Source: Microvirga soli
Lineage (GTDB): Bacteria > Pseudomonadota > Alphaproteobacteria > Rhizobiales > Beijerinckiaceae
DNA: 64,000 nt
Assembly: GCF_016734765.1 (NCBI RefSeq)
Contig: NZ_JAERQE010000014.1
Coordinates: 62,001-126,000, forward strand
Direction: 5' to 3'
The position numbers were made by a program, and so were the translations under genes. Of the stretch, positions 1 to 10,304 are shown piece by piece. Within the stretch, counting starts at the first letter, position 1. Every line of letters starts with the position of its first letter. The notes beneath the pieces are model-generated. The model had not been told where the DNA came from and did no database searches. It saw only the letters and a list, made by a program, of their open reading frames with translations.

Positions 1-654
1 GCTGTCGTCGGCATTCCGCTCGGTCTCCTAGCCGGTCTCAACCCGGAGAGCCGACCGAGCCGCGCAATCATGGCAGGAACGATCCTTGGCTTTTCCCTTC
101 CGAGTTTCTGGAAGGGGATGATGCTCATCCTTCTCTTCAGCGTCTTTCTCGGCTGGCTGCCGACAGCAGGGCGCGGCGAGACGGTTTCCGTCCTCGGCCT
201 TGAGACGAGCCTGTTGACGCTCAACGGGCTGAAGCACCTCACCCTGCCGGCCCTCAACCTCGCCATTCCGAACATGGCGCTGATGATTCGTCTGGTCGCG
301 GCAGGAACGACGGAAGCGATGACGCAGGACTATGTCAAATACGCCCGCGCCAAAGGCTTGCGCAGCAAACGCATCGTTGGGCGGCATGTGCTGCGCAACA
401 TCCTGATCCCGGTCGTGACGGTGGCCGGCATGGAATTCGGGAGCCTCGTCGCCTTCTCGACAATCACTGAGACCGTGTTCGCTTGGCCAGGCATGGGCAA
501 GCTCCTCATCGACAGCATCTACAATCTCGACCGCCCTGTCGTGGTCGCCTATGTCATGCTCGCAACCCTGCTCTTCGTCGCCGTGAATTTCCTCGTCGAC
601 ATTCTCTACGCGGCGCTCGATCCGCGCGTGAAGCTGACGGGAGAAATGGCATGA
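1..654 (+). CDS. dppB: Peptide-type ABC transporter permease, DppB/OppB family (5' truncated by window edge)
   Basis: Inner-membrane channel subunit of an oligopeptide/dipeptide-type ABC importer. The frame is open from the first base, so the start lies outside the window and only the C-terminal 217 residues are visible. They show several hydrophobic membrane spans and the cytoplasmic EAA loop that docks on the ATPase (around YARAKGLRSKR). The stop overlaps the next start as ATGA, so the two permeases are translationally coupled. The substrate could be a peptide, nickel chelate, opine or other small molecule. The downstream amidohydrolase favours an amide-bonded substrate, but that is inference from context. 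Confidence 0.9.
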   Translation, partial: AVVGIPLGLLAGLNPESRPSRAIMAGTILGFSLPSFWKGMMLILLFSVFLGWLPTAGRGETVSVLGLETSLLTLNGLKHLTLPALNLAIPNMALMIRLVAAGTTEAMTQDYVKYARAKGLRSKRIVGRHVLRNILIPVVTVAGMEFGSLVAFSTITETVFAWPGMGKLLIDSIYNLDRPVVVAYVMLATLLFVAVNFLVDILYAALDPRVKLTGEMA

Positions 655-1565
655 ACTCGTTGAAGGCGATGCCAGCAACCGTGGGGGCCGACGCCGACAC
701 GCCGCTGCGCAGACAAGTCCTGCGCCGGATCAGGAGCCGCCCTACGACACGCGGCGCAATGATATTGCTGGCCATCCTCCTGCTCCTCGCACTCCTTGCC
801 CCCTTTATCGCGCCTCAAAACCCGCATGACCTCGGGTCCTTGAGCGTGATGGACAATCGGCTGGAGCCTGGATCCCAGGGAATGACCGGTATCACCTACT
901 GGCTCGGTACCGACGCGCAGGGGCGCGACATGCTCAGCGCTATCCTGTATGGACTGAGAACCAGTCTTCTGGTCGGCCTGACATCTACCGTAGGCGCACT
1001 CCTCATCGGCGTCTTCGCAGGTCTCGTTGCTGCGCAATTTGGCGGAGCCGTCGATGCGGCAATCATGCGCGTCGTCGATTTCATGCTCGGCTTCCCGTCG
1101 ATCCTGATCGCCCTGGTGCTGCTCGCCTCGATCGGCCGAGGCATCGACAAAGTGATTGTCGCGATCATCCTGGTGCAATGGGCTCAGTACGCGCGATTGA
1201 TGCGTGCCGCAGCACTCGTCGAACGGCGCAAGGAATACATCGAGGCCGCTGTCAACTTCGGTCTGCCGACGCGGCATATCATGCTGGCGCATCTGCTGCC
1301 AAACTCCATCGGCTCCGTGCTGGTCGTATCGACCATCAGCATCGCGGGCGCGATCACCCTGGAAGCCACCCTTTCCTTCCTTGGGGTCGGAGTTCCGGTG
1401 ACGCAGCCCTCCCTCGGCCTCCTGATCGCAAACGGGTTCGAGTTCCTGCTCTCCGGAGAGTATTGGATCGCAGCCTTCCCCGGGATCGCCCTCGTCTTAC
1501 TGATCATGTCGCTCAACCTCGTGGGTGAGCGCCTGCGCCGCAGCTTCAACGTGAGAGGCCCATGA
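651..1565 (+). CDS. dppC: Peptide-type ABC transporter permease, DppC/OppC family
   Basis: Second permease of the importer, 304 residues, the usual length for DppC. I chose ATG 651 because it forms the ATGA overlap with the preceding gene; a longer in-frame extension runs through that gene and is not credible. The N-terminus has a basic stretch and one membrane span (about residues 37-53), followed by the family's periplasmic segment with GTDAQGRD near residue 90. The permease domain follows, with an EAA loop near EAAVNFGLP. The C-terminus overlaps the ATPase start by 4 bp. Confidence 0.92.
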   Translation: MNSLKAMPATVGADADTPLRRQVLRRIRSRPTTRGAMILLAILLLLALLAPFIAPQNPHDLGSLSVMDNRLEPGSQGMTGITYWLGTDAQGRDMLSAILYGLRTSLLVGLTSTVGALLIGVFAGLVAAQFGGAVDAAIMRVVDFMLGFPSILIALVLLASIGRGIDKVIVAIILVQWAQYARLMRAAALVERRKEYIEAAVNFGLPTRHIMLAHLLPNSIGSVLVVSTISIAGAITLEATLSFLGVGVPVTQPSLGLLIANGFEFLLSGEYWIAAFPGIALVLLIMSLNLVGERLRRSFNVRGP

Positions 1566-2545
1566 CGTCGCCGCTGCTCGAAGTTCGCGGATTGAAGACC
1601 GTGTTTCACGATCTCGCGGGCGCGTGGCCCGCTGTCGATGGAGTTGATATTGTCGTGCAGCCAGGCGAGATCGTGGGTCTCGTCGGTGAGTCCGGATCCG
1701 GCAAATCGGTGACCGGATTTTCTCTGGTGCAGTTGATCGACGCTCCGGGCGAGATCGTTGCCGGAGACGTGCTGTTCAAGGGAGAGGATCTGCGCAGAGC
1801 CTCTGAGGAGCGCCTGCGCGATCTGAGGGGCGACCGCATCGCGATGATCTTTCAGGATCCGCTGATGACACTCAATCCCGTTCTCACTATTGGCGAGCAG
1901 ATGTGCGAGGCGATCCTGGAGCACCGTTCCTGCAGCAGGCAGGAGGCCCTGAAGAAATCTTCACTTGCCTTGTCGCGAGTTGGCATTTCCTCTCCAGATG
2001 CACGCCTGAGGCAGTATCCACACGAGTTCTCGGGCGGCATGCGCCAACGTGTGGCGATTGCGACCGCGCTCCTGAACGAACCCGATCTGATCATTGCCGA
2101 CGAGCCGACGACGGCGCTCGACGTCACGATCCAGAGCCAGATCCTGTTCGAGGTCCAAAAACTCAGCCGGGAGACCGGCACAGCGGTTCTTTGGATTACC
2201 CACGATCTCGCCGTCGTGGCAGAACTCGCCGACCGGGTTGCCGTCATGTATGCCGGTCGGATTGTCGAAGCAGGAACGGTCGACGACGTTCTCGACCGCC
2301 CCCGCCATCCTTACACGCTCGGCCTGCTCGGTTCATCGGCCGCGACGGTCGCCCCTGGAGAGCGGCTGAAGCAGATCAGCGGAACGGCCCCCAGCATCAA
2401 TGCGCGGCCCAGCGGCTGCCCGTTTTGTCCACGGTGCGAACGCGCTCTGCCTCTCTGCGCCGAAGTCGATCCCTTGCCGCAGCTCACGAGTCATGAGCAC
2501 AGCTATCGGTGTCATAACCCCGTGTCCGAAAGTCACGCTTCATGA
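1562..2545 (+). CDS. dppD: Peptide-type ABC transporter ATP-binding protein, DppD/OppD family
   Basis: Cytoplasmic ATPase of the importer, 327 residues. Walker A GESGSGKS is at residues 42-49, followed by a Q-loop ([10 protein letters not shown]), ABC signature FSGGMRQR and Walker [12 protein letters not shown]. The C-terminal oligopeptide/dipeptide extension carries a cysteine cluster ([14 protein letters not shown]), which in this family can hold a 4Fe-4S cluster. Both ends overlap neighbours by ATGA. It should pair with the next gene as a heterodimeric ATPase. Confidence 0.94.
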   Translation: MTSPLLEVRGLKTVFHDLAGAWPAVDGVDIVVQPGEIVGLVGESGSGKSVTGFSLVQLIDAPGEIVAGDVLFKGEDLRRASEERLRDLRGDRIAMIFQDPLMTLNPVLTIGEQMCEAILEHRSCSRQEALKKSSLALSRVGISSPDARLRQYPHEFSGGMRQRVAIATALLNEPDLIIADEPTTALDVTIQSQILFEVQKLSRETGTAVLWITHDLAVVAELADRVAVMYAGRIVEAGTVDDVLDRPRHPYTLGLLGSSAATVAPGERLKQISGTAPSINARPSGCPFCPRCERALPLCAEVDPLPQLTSHEHSYRCHNPVSESHAS

Positions 2546-3546
2546 ACGGATCCTTCTTCGAGCTGCGTGACGTCAAGAAGCACTTCCGCGGCAAGCCGAC
2601 CATCGCCCAGCGCATCCTGGCCGCGACCGGCAACGCTCCGCCGCCGCCCGTGCTGAAGGCTGTCGACGGCGTTGATCTCAGCCTGAACAAGGGAGAGGTC
2701 TTGGGCCTTGTCGGTGAATCCGGCTGCGGCAAGTCCACGCTTGCGCGGGTTGCGACAGGCATCACCAAGCCCAGCGGCGGGAACGTGGTTTACGAGGGAC
2801 GGCCTGTGGCCGACCTTCACGGCAAGGAGCGGCTGAATTACCTGCTCAAAGTCCAGATGGTGTTTCAAGACCCTTATGCTTCGCTCAATCCGCGCATGCG
2901 GGTGGGCAAGATTGTCGGAGAGGCGCTGCGAGTTCATGGCCTGCTGCCGAAGAGCGAGATCGATGCTGCAGTCGACAGGTCCCTGACCGAAGTCGGCCTC
3001 GATCTCGCCTATCGCGATCGCTACCCGCATCAGTTCTCCGGGGGACAACGGCAGCGCATCGGCATTGCCCGCGCACTCGCGGTGAAGCCGGAGTTCCTGG
3101 TTTGCGACGAACCCGTTTCGGCGCTCGATGTCTCGATCCAGGCGCAGGTCATCAACCTGTTCATGGACATTCGCGAGAAGCATGGGCTGACCTATCTGTT
3201 TGTCAGTCACGATCTCGGCGTCGTCCGTCACATCAGCGATCGTGTCGCGATTATGTATCTCGGACGCATTGTCGAAGTCGGGTCGGCCTCTGCCATCTTC
3301 TCCACGCCGGCTCACCCCTACAGCGCGGCGCTCATTGCGGCGAGCCCCTCGACGGCGCGGCGCAAGCGTGCGTTCCAGCCGCTCAAGGGCGAACTGCCTT
3401 CCCCTCTGGCACCGCCCGGCGGTTGCCCGTTTCACCCCCGCTGCGAGCATGCCATGGCGAAATGCCGTGAAGTCCGCCCGATCCTGAAACAGATTGCTCC
3501 GGGACGCAGCGCTGCCTGCCATCTGCATCATTCGGACAACACATGA
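2542..3546 (+). CDS. dppF: Peptide-type ABC transporter ATP-binding protein, DppF/OppF family
   Basis: Second ATPase subunit, 334 residues. Walker A GESGCGKS is at about residues 58-65, the signature is FSGGQRQR, and Walker B is [10 protein letters not shown]. The C-terminal family extension has the pattern GGCPFHPRC. An insert of about 20 residues before Walker A ([16 protein letters not shown]) is common in OppF/DppF proteins. The ATGA overlaps at both ends support a single transcript for the importer and the following hydrolase. Confidence 0.94.
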   Translation: MNGSFFELRDVKKHFRGKPTIAQRILAATGNAPPPPVLKAVDGVDLSLNKGEVLGLVGESGCGKSTLARVATGITKPSGGNVVYEGRPVADLHGKERLNYLLKVQMVFQDPYASLNPRMRVGKIVGEALRVHGLLPKSEIDAAVDRSLTEVGLDLAYRDRYPHQFSGGQRQRIGIARALAVKPEFLVCDEPVSALDVSIQAQVINLFMDIREKHGLTYLFVSHDLGVVRHISDRVAIMYLGRIVEVGSASAIFSTPAHPYSAALIAASPSTARRKRAFQPLKGELPSPLAPPGGCPFHPRCEHAMAKCREVRPILKQIAPGRSAACHLHHSDNT

Positions 3547-4415
3547 CAACGACCACGCTTATCCCTGAGATCGGCCGCAGCACGCTTCCCTTCATCGACC
3601 CACACCACCCGGACAGGCCGATCGAAGTAAATTTCTATCGCCCGGTCAATCATGGCCCCGAAGATCCGGTCGTCATCGTCCAGCACGGCATGCTTCGAAA
3701 CGGCGATGAGTATCGGGATTTCTGGATTCCCGCAGCGGACAAGCACCGCATCCTGATCGCGGCGCCGACCTTTTCGGATGCACGCTTTCCCGGCCCCGAG
3801 TCATACAACAACGGCTTGGTCATCGGAGATGGCGGAGGCGTGCGCCCTTTCGAGACATGGCTCTATGCCATCCCGGCTCGCGTCCTCACCGCCTTGCAGA
3901 AGGGGGGTGTGATGTGTCGCCCGAAAGCGAGACTCTTCGGTCATTCGGCCGGTGGACAGTTCGCGCACCGGATGCTTGCAACCCAGGATCACGGATCTTT
4001 CGAGGCCGTCATCGCTGGCAATCCCGGCTGGTACAGCTTGCCGACACTGGAACGCGACTTCCCTGAAGGGCTTGGCAAGCTCGGTCTCGACGAGGCCAGT
4101 CTAGCGCGCTGGTTCGCCTATCCAATGCATATCTTCGCGGGCGATCAGGATATCAGCACCGACGATCCGAACCTCCCTGCGCAGGTCGAGGCCTTGAGGC
4201 AGGGACCGCACCGCTATGCGCGCGCGCAGTTCGTCTACGATTTCGCCTATCAGGAAGCCAAGCGCCTCGGATTTCCCTTCCATTGGAAGTTGATCCACGT
4301 CGGGGGGGTGGGTCATGACGGCGCCGCCATGTCTCGCGCAGCAGCAGCCTACTGGTTCGAGGGGCACATTCCACCGGCTGAAGACCTGATCACCGCAGAA
4401 ATGGGCGCTTTGTAA
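3543..4415 (+). CDS. Alpha/beta hydrolase family protein in peptide-transport operon
   Basis: Predicted cytoplasmic hydrolase of 290 residues with no signal peptide. The nucleophile elbow reads GHSAG (G-x-S-x-G). A later GDQD supplies a candidate acid and VGHDG a candidate histidine, in the order expected for an alpha/beta hydrolase triad. It starts inside the ATPase stop codon (ATGA), so it is made with the transporter and probably acts on the imported compound or a derivative. The substrate cannot be told from sequence; esterase, amidase or lactonase activities are all possible. Confidence 0.82.
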   Translation: MTTTTLIPEIGRSTLPFIDPHHPDRPIEVNFYRPVNHGPEDPVVIVQHGMLRNGDEYRDFWIPAADKHRILIAAPTFSDARFPGPESYNNGLVIGDGGGVRPFETWLYAIPARVLTALQKGGVMCRPKARLFGHSAGGQFAHRMLATQDHGSFEAVIAGNPGWYSLPTLERDFPEGLGKLGLDEASLARWFAYPMHIFAGDQDISTDDPNLPAQVEALRQGPHRYARAQFVYDFAYQEAKRLGFPFHWKLIHVGGVGHDGAAMSRAAAAYWFEGHIPPAEDLITAEMGAL

Positions 4416-4462
4416 AGCGGCGGCGATTTGACGACCTTCCACGACCGACTTTGGAGCGAGAC

Positions 4463-5881
4463 ATGAACGTCCGAAACGAGATCTGGCAGCATGTGGACGC
4501 TGCAAAGAGCCGCCTCATTGCCTTGAGCGATCGCGTCTGGGGAATGCCGGAGGTCTGCTACACCGAAGTTCGCTCCGTTGCCGAGCATGCTGCGGAATTG
4601 CGCTATCAGGGCTTCCGCGTCACCGAGGGTGTTGCCGGCATCCCAACCGCCGTCATCGGCGAAGCGGGCGAAGGCGGACCGGTGATCGCTTTCCTGGGCG
4701 AGTACGATGCTCTGCCAGGCTTGAGCCAGGAAGCCGGCGTTGCGGAGCATCGTCCCATCGAACCCGGTGGGCACGGACACGGATGTGGGCACAATCTTCT
4801 CGGATCGGGCGCCATGCTCGCCGCTGTCGCCCTGAAGAACTGGCTTGCCGAGAAGGGCATTCCGGGTCGCGTCAGGTATTATGGATGCCCGGCCGAGGAA
4901 GGGGGCGCAGCCAAGGCCTTCATGGTGCGCGCTGGCGCCTTCGACGATGCCGACATCGCGATCTCTTGGCATCCCTACAGTTTCTGGGAGGTCGCACCGG
5001 CGCTGTCGCTGGCCAACACTCGCGCCGATTTCGCCTTTACCGGCCGTGCAGCCCATGCCGCTGCAGCTCCTCACTTGGGACGCAGCGCTCTCGATGCCGT
5101 CGAGCTGATGAATGTGGGCGTGAACTATATGCGCGAGCACATGCCGTCCGATGCCCGTGTGCACTATGCCCTGCTGGATACGGGTGGCATCGCGCCGAAC
5201 GTAGTGCAGGCTTATGCCCGCGTGCGCTATTCGATCCGCGCCATGGACCTGCCCGGCATGCTCGACCTGATCGAGCGCGTGCACAAGATCGCGCAGGGAG
5301 CAGCCCTTATGACGGAAACCAGCGTCGAGATGCGGATTGTCAGCGCCGTCTCCGATACGCTTGGCAACACCCCGCTCGAACACGCCCTTCACAATGCCAT
5401 GGAGGAGCTTGGACCGCCTTCATTCGACGACGCCGATCGCGAATTCGCGCGCAAGATCCGTGCAACCCTTTCGGAACAGGAGATCGCATCCGTCTATAAA
5501 GCCATCGGGCAGCCGAAGACCGATGCGCCTCTCGCCGATTTCCTGACGCCTCTCGATTCACCACGCAAGCCCATGATCGGCTCGACCGATATCGGTGATG
5601 TGAGCTGGGTTGTTCCCACCGTTCAAGCACACGCTCCGACGGTGGCAATCGGCACGCCGTTCCACACATGGCAGATCGTGGCCCAAGGCAAAATGCCGGC
5701 CGCGCATAAAGCAATGGTGCATGTCGCCAAGGCGATGGCCGCAACCGGCATGGCGGCGATCACCGATCCATCCCTGATCGCGGCCGCCAAGGCCGATCTT
5801 GCGGAGAGAACGCGTGAGACTCCGTACGTGAGCCCATTGCGGGAGGGCGTCGAACCACCGTTGGACATGTCGCGCAGTTAA
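4463..5881 (+). CDS. M20-family amidohydrolase (AbgB-like)
   Basis: Metal-dependent amidohydrolase of 472 residues. Metal-site motifs of the M20 family are visible: EYDALPG, GHGHGCGHN, the PAEEGG catalytic glutamate region, and HP in ISWHPY. Overall length and order resemble AbgB (p-aminobenzoyl-glutamate hydrolase subunit B) and related aminoacyl-amide hydrolases. ATG 4463 is preferred over the upstream TTG 4451 because GGAG at 4453-4456 is well spaced to it. It follows the hydrolase after a 47-bp gap and likely cleaves the amide bond of the imported compound. Confidence 0.88.
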   Translation: MNVRNEIWQHVDAAKSRLIALSDRVWGMPEVCYTEVRSVAEHAAELRYQGFRVTEGVAGIPTAVIGEAGEGGPVIAFLGEYDALPGLSQEAGVAEHRPIEPGGHGHGCGHNLLGSGAMLAAVALKNWLAEKGIPGRVRYYGCPAEEGGAAKAFMVRAGAFDDADIAISWHPYSFWEVAPALSLANTRADFAFTGRAAHAAAAPHLGRSALDAVELMNVGVNYMREHMPSDARVHYALLDTGGIAPNVVQAYARVRYSIRAMDLPGMLDLIERVHKIAQGAALMTETSVEMRIVSAVSDTLGNTPLEHALHNAMEELGPPSFDDADREFARKIRATLSEQEIASVYKAIGQPKTDAPLADFLTPLDSPRKPMIGSTDIGDVSWVVPTVQAHAPTVAIGTPFHTWQIVAQGKMPAAHKAMVHVAKAMAATGMAAITDPSLIAAAKADLAERTRETPYVSPLREGVEPPLDMSRS

Positions 5882-6206
5882 GTTCTGATCGACGGGGCTC
5901 TGAGACGCCAGAGCCTCATCCGCGCCGTGGTGCTCAAGAGCGACGTGAAATATCGCTTCGTGATCGATACCGCATCCCCGGCGGCCTGACCTCGGCCGGG
6001 AGGCCATTAGCTCCTCCCGCCAGGTTCAGCCCCGTGGTCGGCAGCAAGGCTCCGTCGCACACATCGCCAACTGACATATGCCACAGGACTTGCGCCAGGG
6101 GGCGCGCTCACCCATGAGGGCTAAGGCGCGACATCTCGCAATTCGGCATGTTCGCACTGAAATAGCAGCTCCGTGTCGTACGATCGTTGAGCGCCTCCAG
6201 CCTCAA
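5882..6206. other. Convergent intergenic region, no gene recognised
   Basis: The space between the end of the peptide operon and the end of the oppositely oriented sugar operon. I see no convincing gene. A short open stretch at about 5905-5990 resembles coding sequence but has no start or recognisable family. A hairpin lies at 5997-6019. Confidence 0.6.
5997..6019. terminator. Hairpin in convergent intergenic region, possible terminator
   Basis: CGGGAGG at 5997-6003 pairs with CCTCCCG at 6013-6019 around a 9-nt loop. No clear T run follows on either strand, so a transcription-terminating role is only suggested by its place between convergent operons. Confidence 0.35.
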
Positions 6207-7406
6207 TCACTTTTTCCTGTTGTACACGTCCAGGGACACAGCTGCGAGCAGCACGAGCCCCTTGATGACCTGTTGGTAGTCGATGCCGATCCCTAGAATC
6301 GACATTCCGTTATTCATCACGCCCATTACGAACGCGCCGATGACCGCCCCGGTGACCTTACCGACACCGCCTGTGGCCGAGGCGCCACCGATGAACACCG
6401 CCGCGATCACGTCCAGCTCGAACCCAAGACCAGCCTTCGGGGTTGCAGTGTTTAAACGTGCCGCGAAGATCAAGCCGGCGAGACCGGCCAGAACACCCAT
6501 GTTAACGAACGTGAGAAAGGTCAGGCGCTCGGTCTTGATGCCAGAAAGCTTCGCGGCCTTCTCGTTGCCGCCGAGGGCATAGATACGTCGGCCGATGGTG
6601 GTGCGGTTGGTCACGAAGGCATAGAGTGCGATCAGCACCGCCATAATGACAAGCACGTTCGGCAATCCACGATAGGTCGCCATCAGGTAGCAGAAGGCGA
6701 TCACGAGCACGGCGAGCAGGCCGTTCTTGAATGCGAAGAGGCCGAAGGGAGCCGTTTCCACCCCATGCTTGAGCTGATTGGAGCGGCTGCGGAAACTGAA
6801 GTAGATGAGTGCGGTCAGGCTCGCGATCCCGAGGAAGAGCGCGGTGTAGTTGAAGCCCTGCCCGCCGAAGACATCCGGGATGAAGCCCGAGCTCAGCCGC
6901 TGGAACACCACCGGGAAGGGCCCCACCGACATGCCGCCCAGGAGCGCCAGAGTGAGCCCTTTGAAGACGAGCATGCCGGCAAGGGTCACGATGAAGGACG
7001 GCACTTTGGAATAGGCAACCCAGTAGCCCTGCGCCGCGCCGATGAGGCCTCCCATGATCAGGCAGGCAATGGTGGTCGTGACAGGATCGAAGCCCCACCG
7101 CACCATCATCATGGCGGCCAGGCCACCGACGAAGCCGACGATGGAGCCGACCGAAAGGTCGATATGCCCGGCCACGATCACGAGCAGCATGCCGAGCGCC
7201 ATGATGACGATATAGCTGTTCTGGAGGACGAGATTGGTGAGATTGAGGGGGCGCAGGAGCGTACCGTTGGTGACCACCTGGAAGAACAGCATGATGACCA
7301 GAAGCGACAGCAGCATGCCGTAGTCGCGGAAATGGGCCTTGATGAACTCCATCCACGAGGTCTTCGGCTGGGAAACGTGCAGATCGTCAGCAGTTCTCGT
7401 ATCCAT
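6207..7406 (-). CDS. gguB: Multiple-sugar ABC transporter permease GguB
   Basis: Inner-membrane permease of the CUT2 (ribose/xylose-type) sugar importer family, 399 residues, with many hydrophobic spans and the family loop GHIDLSVGS. ATG 7406 lies 1 bp after the ATPase stop, which decides the start; the in-frame extension upstream runs inside gguA. Length and the ATPase/binding-protein partners match the Agrobacterium chvE-gguA-gguB set, which imports arabinose, galactose, glucose, xylose and similar monosaccharides. Confidence 0.9.
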   Translation of the reverse strand: MDTRTADDLHVSQPKTSWMEFIKAHFRDYGMLLSLLVIMLFFQVVTNGTLLRPLNLTNLVLQNSYIVIMALGMLLVIVAGHIDLSVGSIVGFVGGLAAMMMVRWGFDPVTTTIACLIMGGLIGAAQGYWVAYSKVPSFIVTLAGMLVFKGLTLALLGGMSVGPFPVVFQRLSSGFIPDVFGGQGFNYTALFLGIASLTALIYFSFRSRSNQLKHGVETAPFGLFAFKNGLLAVLVIAFCYLMATYRGLPNVLVIMAVLIALYAFVTNRTTIGRRIYALGGNEKAAKLSGIKTERLTFLTFVNMGVLAGLAGLIFAARLNTATPKAGLGFELDVIAAVFIGGASATGGVGKVTGAVIGAFVMGVMNNGMSILGIGIDYQQVIKGLVLLAAVSLDVYNRKK

Positions 7407-7407
7407 C

Positions 7408-8937
7408 TCAGCGTCTCCCGGACTTGACGATAGCGTGCATGATTTTTTCCTGGGATGCGTCGGCAATGTCGAGCTCGGCGATCAGGGAGCCCTCATTCAT
7501 CACGTAGATCCTGTCGCACATGCCGAGCAGTTCCGGCATCTCGGAGGATATCATGAGAACACCTTTGCCCCCATCGGCCAGCCTGTTGATGATCGTATAA
7601 ATTTCGTATTTCGCACCTACGTCGATACCACGAGTGGGCTCGTCGAGAATGAGGATCTCCGGGTCGGAGAAGAGCCATTTGCTCAGAACGACCTTCTGCT
7701 GGTTGCCACCAGACAGGTTGACCGCCTCCTGAAAGACGCTAGGGCTGCGGATGCGCATCTTGGCGCGATAGTCGTTGGCGACCGCTAGTTCCTGAACATC
7801 ATCGATAACGAGATTTCTGGAAACCCCCTCGAGATTGGCCAAAGTGACGTTCTTACGGATGTCCTCAGCCAGAACGAGGCCATAGGTCTTACGGTCCTCG
7901 GTGGCGTAGGCGATCCTGTTGGAGACGGCCTTCTCGACCGTGCTCACGTCGATCTCCTTGCCGTGGAGCACCACGCGACCGGTGATGTTCTGGCCATAGC
8001 TGCGCCCGAACAGGCTCATGGCGAATTCGGTACGCCCTGCCCCCATCAGTCCAGCGATGCCGACGATCTCTCCACGCCGGATGCTCAGGTTGACGCTCTT
8101 CACGACCTGCATATGGGTGTGGATCGGGTGGTACGCCGACCAATTCTCAACCTCGAAGATAGTTTCACCGATGTTCGGCTCACGCTTAGGGTAGCGGTCC
8201 TCCATGGTGCGGCCCACCATGCCGCGGATGATGCGGTCCTCGCTGACGGTTTCCGCCCGGCAGTCCAGCGTCTCAACTGTGCCGCCATCCCGGAGCACCG
8301 TGATCGCGTCCGCAACCTTGGAAATCTCGTTGAGCTTGTGCGAGATCAGAATCGAGGAGATACCCTGAGCCTTGAACTGGAGCAGCAGGTTCAGAAGGGC
8401 GTCGCTGTCCTTCTCGTTCAAGCTTGCCGTCGGCTCGTCCAAGATGAGAAGCTTAACTTTTTTCGAGAGCGCCTTGGCGATCTCGACAAGCTGCTGCTTG
8501 CCAACACCGAGATTGGTCACGAGTGTCTCGGGAGATTCGTCGAGGCCTACGACCTTGAGCAGTTGCTTCGTCCTCGCGAACGCGGCCGACCAGTCTATGA
8601 TGCCGTAATGCGCCTGCTCGTTGCCAAGAAAGATATTCTCCGCAATCGACAGGAGCGGCACCAGCGCCAGCTCCTGATGGATGATGATGATGCCAAGCGC
8701 CTCGCTGTCGGCGATCCCCTTGAAGCGGCGCTCCTCGCCTTCATAAATGATCGAGCCGGAATAGGAGCCGTGGGGATAGACACCGCTCAAGACCTTCATG
8801 AGCGTGGACTTGCCGGCACCGTTCTCCCCTACAAGCGCATGGATCTCACCGGCCTTGACAGTGATATTGACATTGTCGAGAGCTTTCACGCCTGGAAACG
8901 TCTTGGTGATTTCTCGCATCTCAAGGATTGAGTTCAT
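7408..8937 (-). CDS. gguA: Multiple-sugar ABC transporter ATP-binding protein GguA
   Basis: Double-domain sugar ABC ATPase (RbsA/XylG/MglA type), 509 residues. The N-terminal half has Walker A GENGAGKS, signature-region [15 protein letters not shown] and Walker [12 protein letters not shown]. The C-terminal half has the degenerate Walker [10 protein letters not shown], signature [10 protein letters not shown] and Walker [14 protein letters not shown], as usual in CUT2 ATPases. It sits between the binding protein and the permease and would power uptake with GguB. Confidence 0.93.
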   Translation of the reverse strand: MNSILEMREITKTFPGVKALDNVNITVKAGEIHALVGENGAGKSTLMKVLSGVYPHGSYSGSIIYEGEERRFKGIADSEALGIIIIHQELALVPLLSIAENIFLGNEQAHYGIIDWSAAFARTKQLLKVVGLDESPETLVTNLGVGKQQLVEIAKALSKKVKLLILDEPTASLNEKDSDALLNLLLQFKAQGISSILISHKLNEISKVADAITVLRDGGTVETLDCRAETVSEDRIIRGMVGRTMEDRYPKREPNIGETIFEVENWSAYHPIHTHMQVVKSVNLSIRRGEIVGIAGLMGAGRTEFAMSLFGRSYGQNITGRVVLHGKEIDVSTVEKAVSNRIAYATEDRKTYGLVLAEDIRKNVTLANLEGVSRNLVIDDVQELAVANDYRAKMRIRSPSVFQEAVNLSGGNQQKVVLSKWLFSDPEILILDEPTRGIDVGAKYEIYTIINRLADGGKGVLMISSEMPELLGMCDRIYVMNEGSLIAELDIADASQEKIMHAIVKSGRR

Positions 8938-8988
8938 TACATAACCTCAAGCGGCGCCGGGTTTGACAAGCTCTCCAGGAACGAGGAA

Positions 8989-9014
8989 GGACCCCACGCG
9001 GCTGCGCAGGGTCC
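8989..9014 (-). terminator. Hairpin between chvE and gguA, likely attenuator or mRNA stabiliser
   Basis: GGACCC at 8989-8994 pairs with GGGTCC at 9009-9014 just after the chvE stop. A hairpin after the binding-protein gene is typical of sugar ABC operons, where it keeps the binding protein in excess over the membrane subunits. No strong T run is present. Confidence 0.5.
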
Positions 9015-9030
9015 GCTTGCATTGGGCCGG

Positions 9031-10095
9031 TTACTTGAACTGATCCTCCTTGTAGTAGCCGCTGCCGACCAGAACTTCCTTCCAGTTCGAGGCATCGACG
9101 CTCACCGGCTTCAGGAGATAGGACGGCACGGTCTTCACGCCGTTCTCATAGGTCTTGGTGTCGTTGACCTCCGGCTGCTTGCCGGAGAGCACGGCGTCGA
9201 CCATGTTGACCGTGACTTTGGCGAGTTCCCGGGTGTCCTTGAACACCGTTGAGGTCTGCTCCTTGGCGAGGATAGACTTCACGGACTGGACTTCCGCATC
9301 CTGTCCGGTGATCACCGGCATCGGTTGCTGAGCCGTGCCGTAGCCCACGCCCTTGAGCGACGAGATGATGCCGATGCTCAAGCCGTCGTAAGGCGAGAGA
9401 ACAGCATCGACGCGCTTGTCGGTGTAGTAGGCGGAGAGCAGGTTATCCATGCGGGCCTGGGCGACCGCGCCATCCCAGCGCAGAGTCGAGACCTTGTCCA
9501 TGCCGGTCTGTCCGCTGGCAACCTTGAGCTTGCCGCTTTTGATGTAGGGGTCGAGCACAGACATGGCGCCGTTGTAGAAGAAGAAGGCGTTGTTGTCGTC
9601 GGGCGAGCCGCCGAACAGCTCAATGTTGAACGGGCCCTTGCCCTCCTTCAGGCCGAGCGCCTTTTCGATGTAGCCGCCCTGGAGCACGCCGACCTGGAAG
9701 TTGTCGAACGTGGCGTAGTAGTCGACGTTCTTGGAATTGCGGATCAGGCGGTCGTAGGCGATGACCTTGATGCCCTTGTCGGCGGCCTGCTGCAGCGCGT
9801 CAGAGAGCGTGGTACCGTCGATGGCCGCGATCACAAGCACCTTGGGGCCCTTGGTGATCATGTTCTCGATCTGCGCCAGCTGGTTCGGGATGTCGTCTTC
9901 CGCATATTGCAGGTCGACGTTGTAGCCCTTCTCTTTGAGCACCTTGACCATGTTGTTGCCGTCGTCAATCCAGCGTGCGGACGACTTCGTCGGCATGGCC
10001 ACGCCAACAGTACCTTTATCCTGCGCCTGTGCGGCACCAAGCAGGCCGAAGGCTCCAAGAGCCGCAGCCGCCAATGTGGTCGTAAACGTCTTCAA
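9031..10095 (-). CDS. chvE: Multiple-sugar-binding periplasmic protein ChvE
   Basis: Periplasmic sugar-binding receptor, 354 residues, type I periplasmic-binding fold. The N-terminus is a signal peptide ([19 protein letters not shown], cleavage likely after AQA). Sugar-contact regions typical of ChvE are present, for example [13 protein letters not shown] near the mature N-terminus and YDGLSIGI. The start is TTG 10095 with the Shine-Dalgarno GAGGGAG close upstream; no ATG fits. In Agrobacterium ChvE also signals sugar presence to VirA. Here only transport can be inferred. Confidence 0.9.
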   Translation of the reverse strand: MKTFTTTLAAAALGAFGLLGAAQAQDKGTVGVAMPTKSSARWIDDGNNMVKVLKEKGYNVDLQYAEDDIPNQLAQIENMITKGPKVLVIAAIDGTTLSDALQQAADKGIKVIAYDRLIRNSKNVDYYATFDNFQVGVLQGGYIEKALGLKEGKGPFNIELFGGSPDDNNAFFFYNGAMSVLDPYIKSGKLKVASGQTGMDKVSTLRWDGAVAQARMDNLLSAYYTDKRVDAVLSPYDGLSIGIISSLKGVGYGTAQQPMPVITGQDAEVQSVKSILAKEQTSTVFKDTRELAKVTVNMVDAVLSGKQPEVNDTKTYENGVKTVPSYLLKPVSVDASNWKEVLVGSGYYKEDQFK

Positions 10096-10304
10096 GGTCG
10101 TTCTCCCTCTTCTTCATGCCCAGGCTTTCGCTTTTGCGCCTGGCGCGGATCAGCACCCTTTGTGTCGAAGACTTCCTGTCAGCTTGCCGCTTCAGCATAC
10201 CCCAGAAGCGGCTGTCTGATCTCATTATCAAGGCAGGTCAGCTCCCGTCTGGCGACCTGCTCTGTGCAGCCTAGCAGAATGTTAGTTCAGCCTCCCTGAT
10301 AATA

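Noticed and set aside
2533-3549. Long minus-strand open frame opposite dppF
   Set aside because: It mirrors the high-GC ATPase gene, and the translation lacks any recognisable domain while the plus strand shows all ABC motifs.
7963-8931. Long plus-strand open frame opposite gguA
   Set aside because: It is the antisense of a clear ABC ATPase, with no domain and no Shine-Dalgarno.
9325-10299. Long plus-strand open frame opposite chvE
   Set aside because: It is a shadow of the periplasmic-binding protein, and its translation is compositionally odd and family-less.
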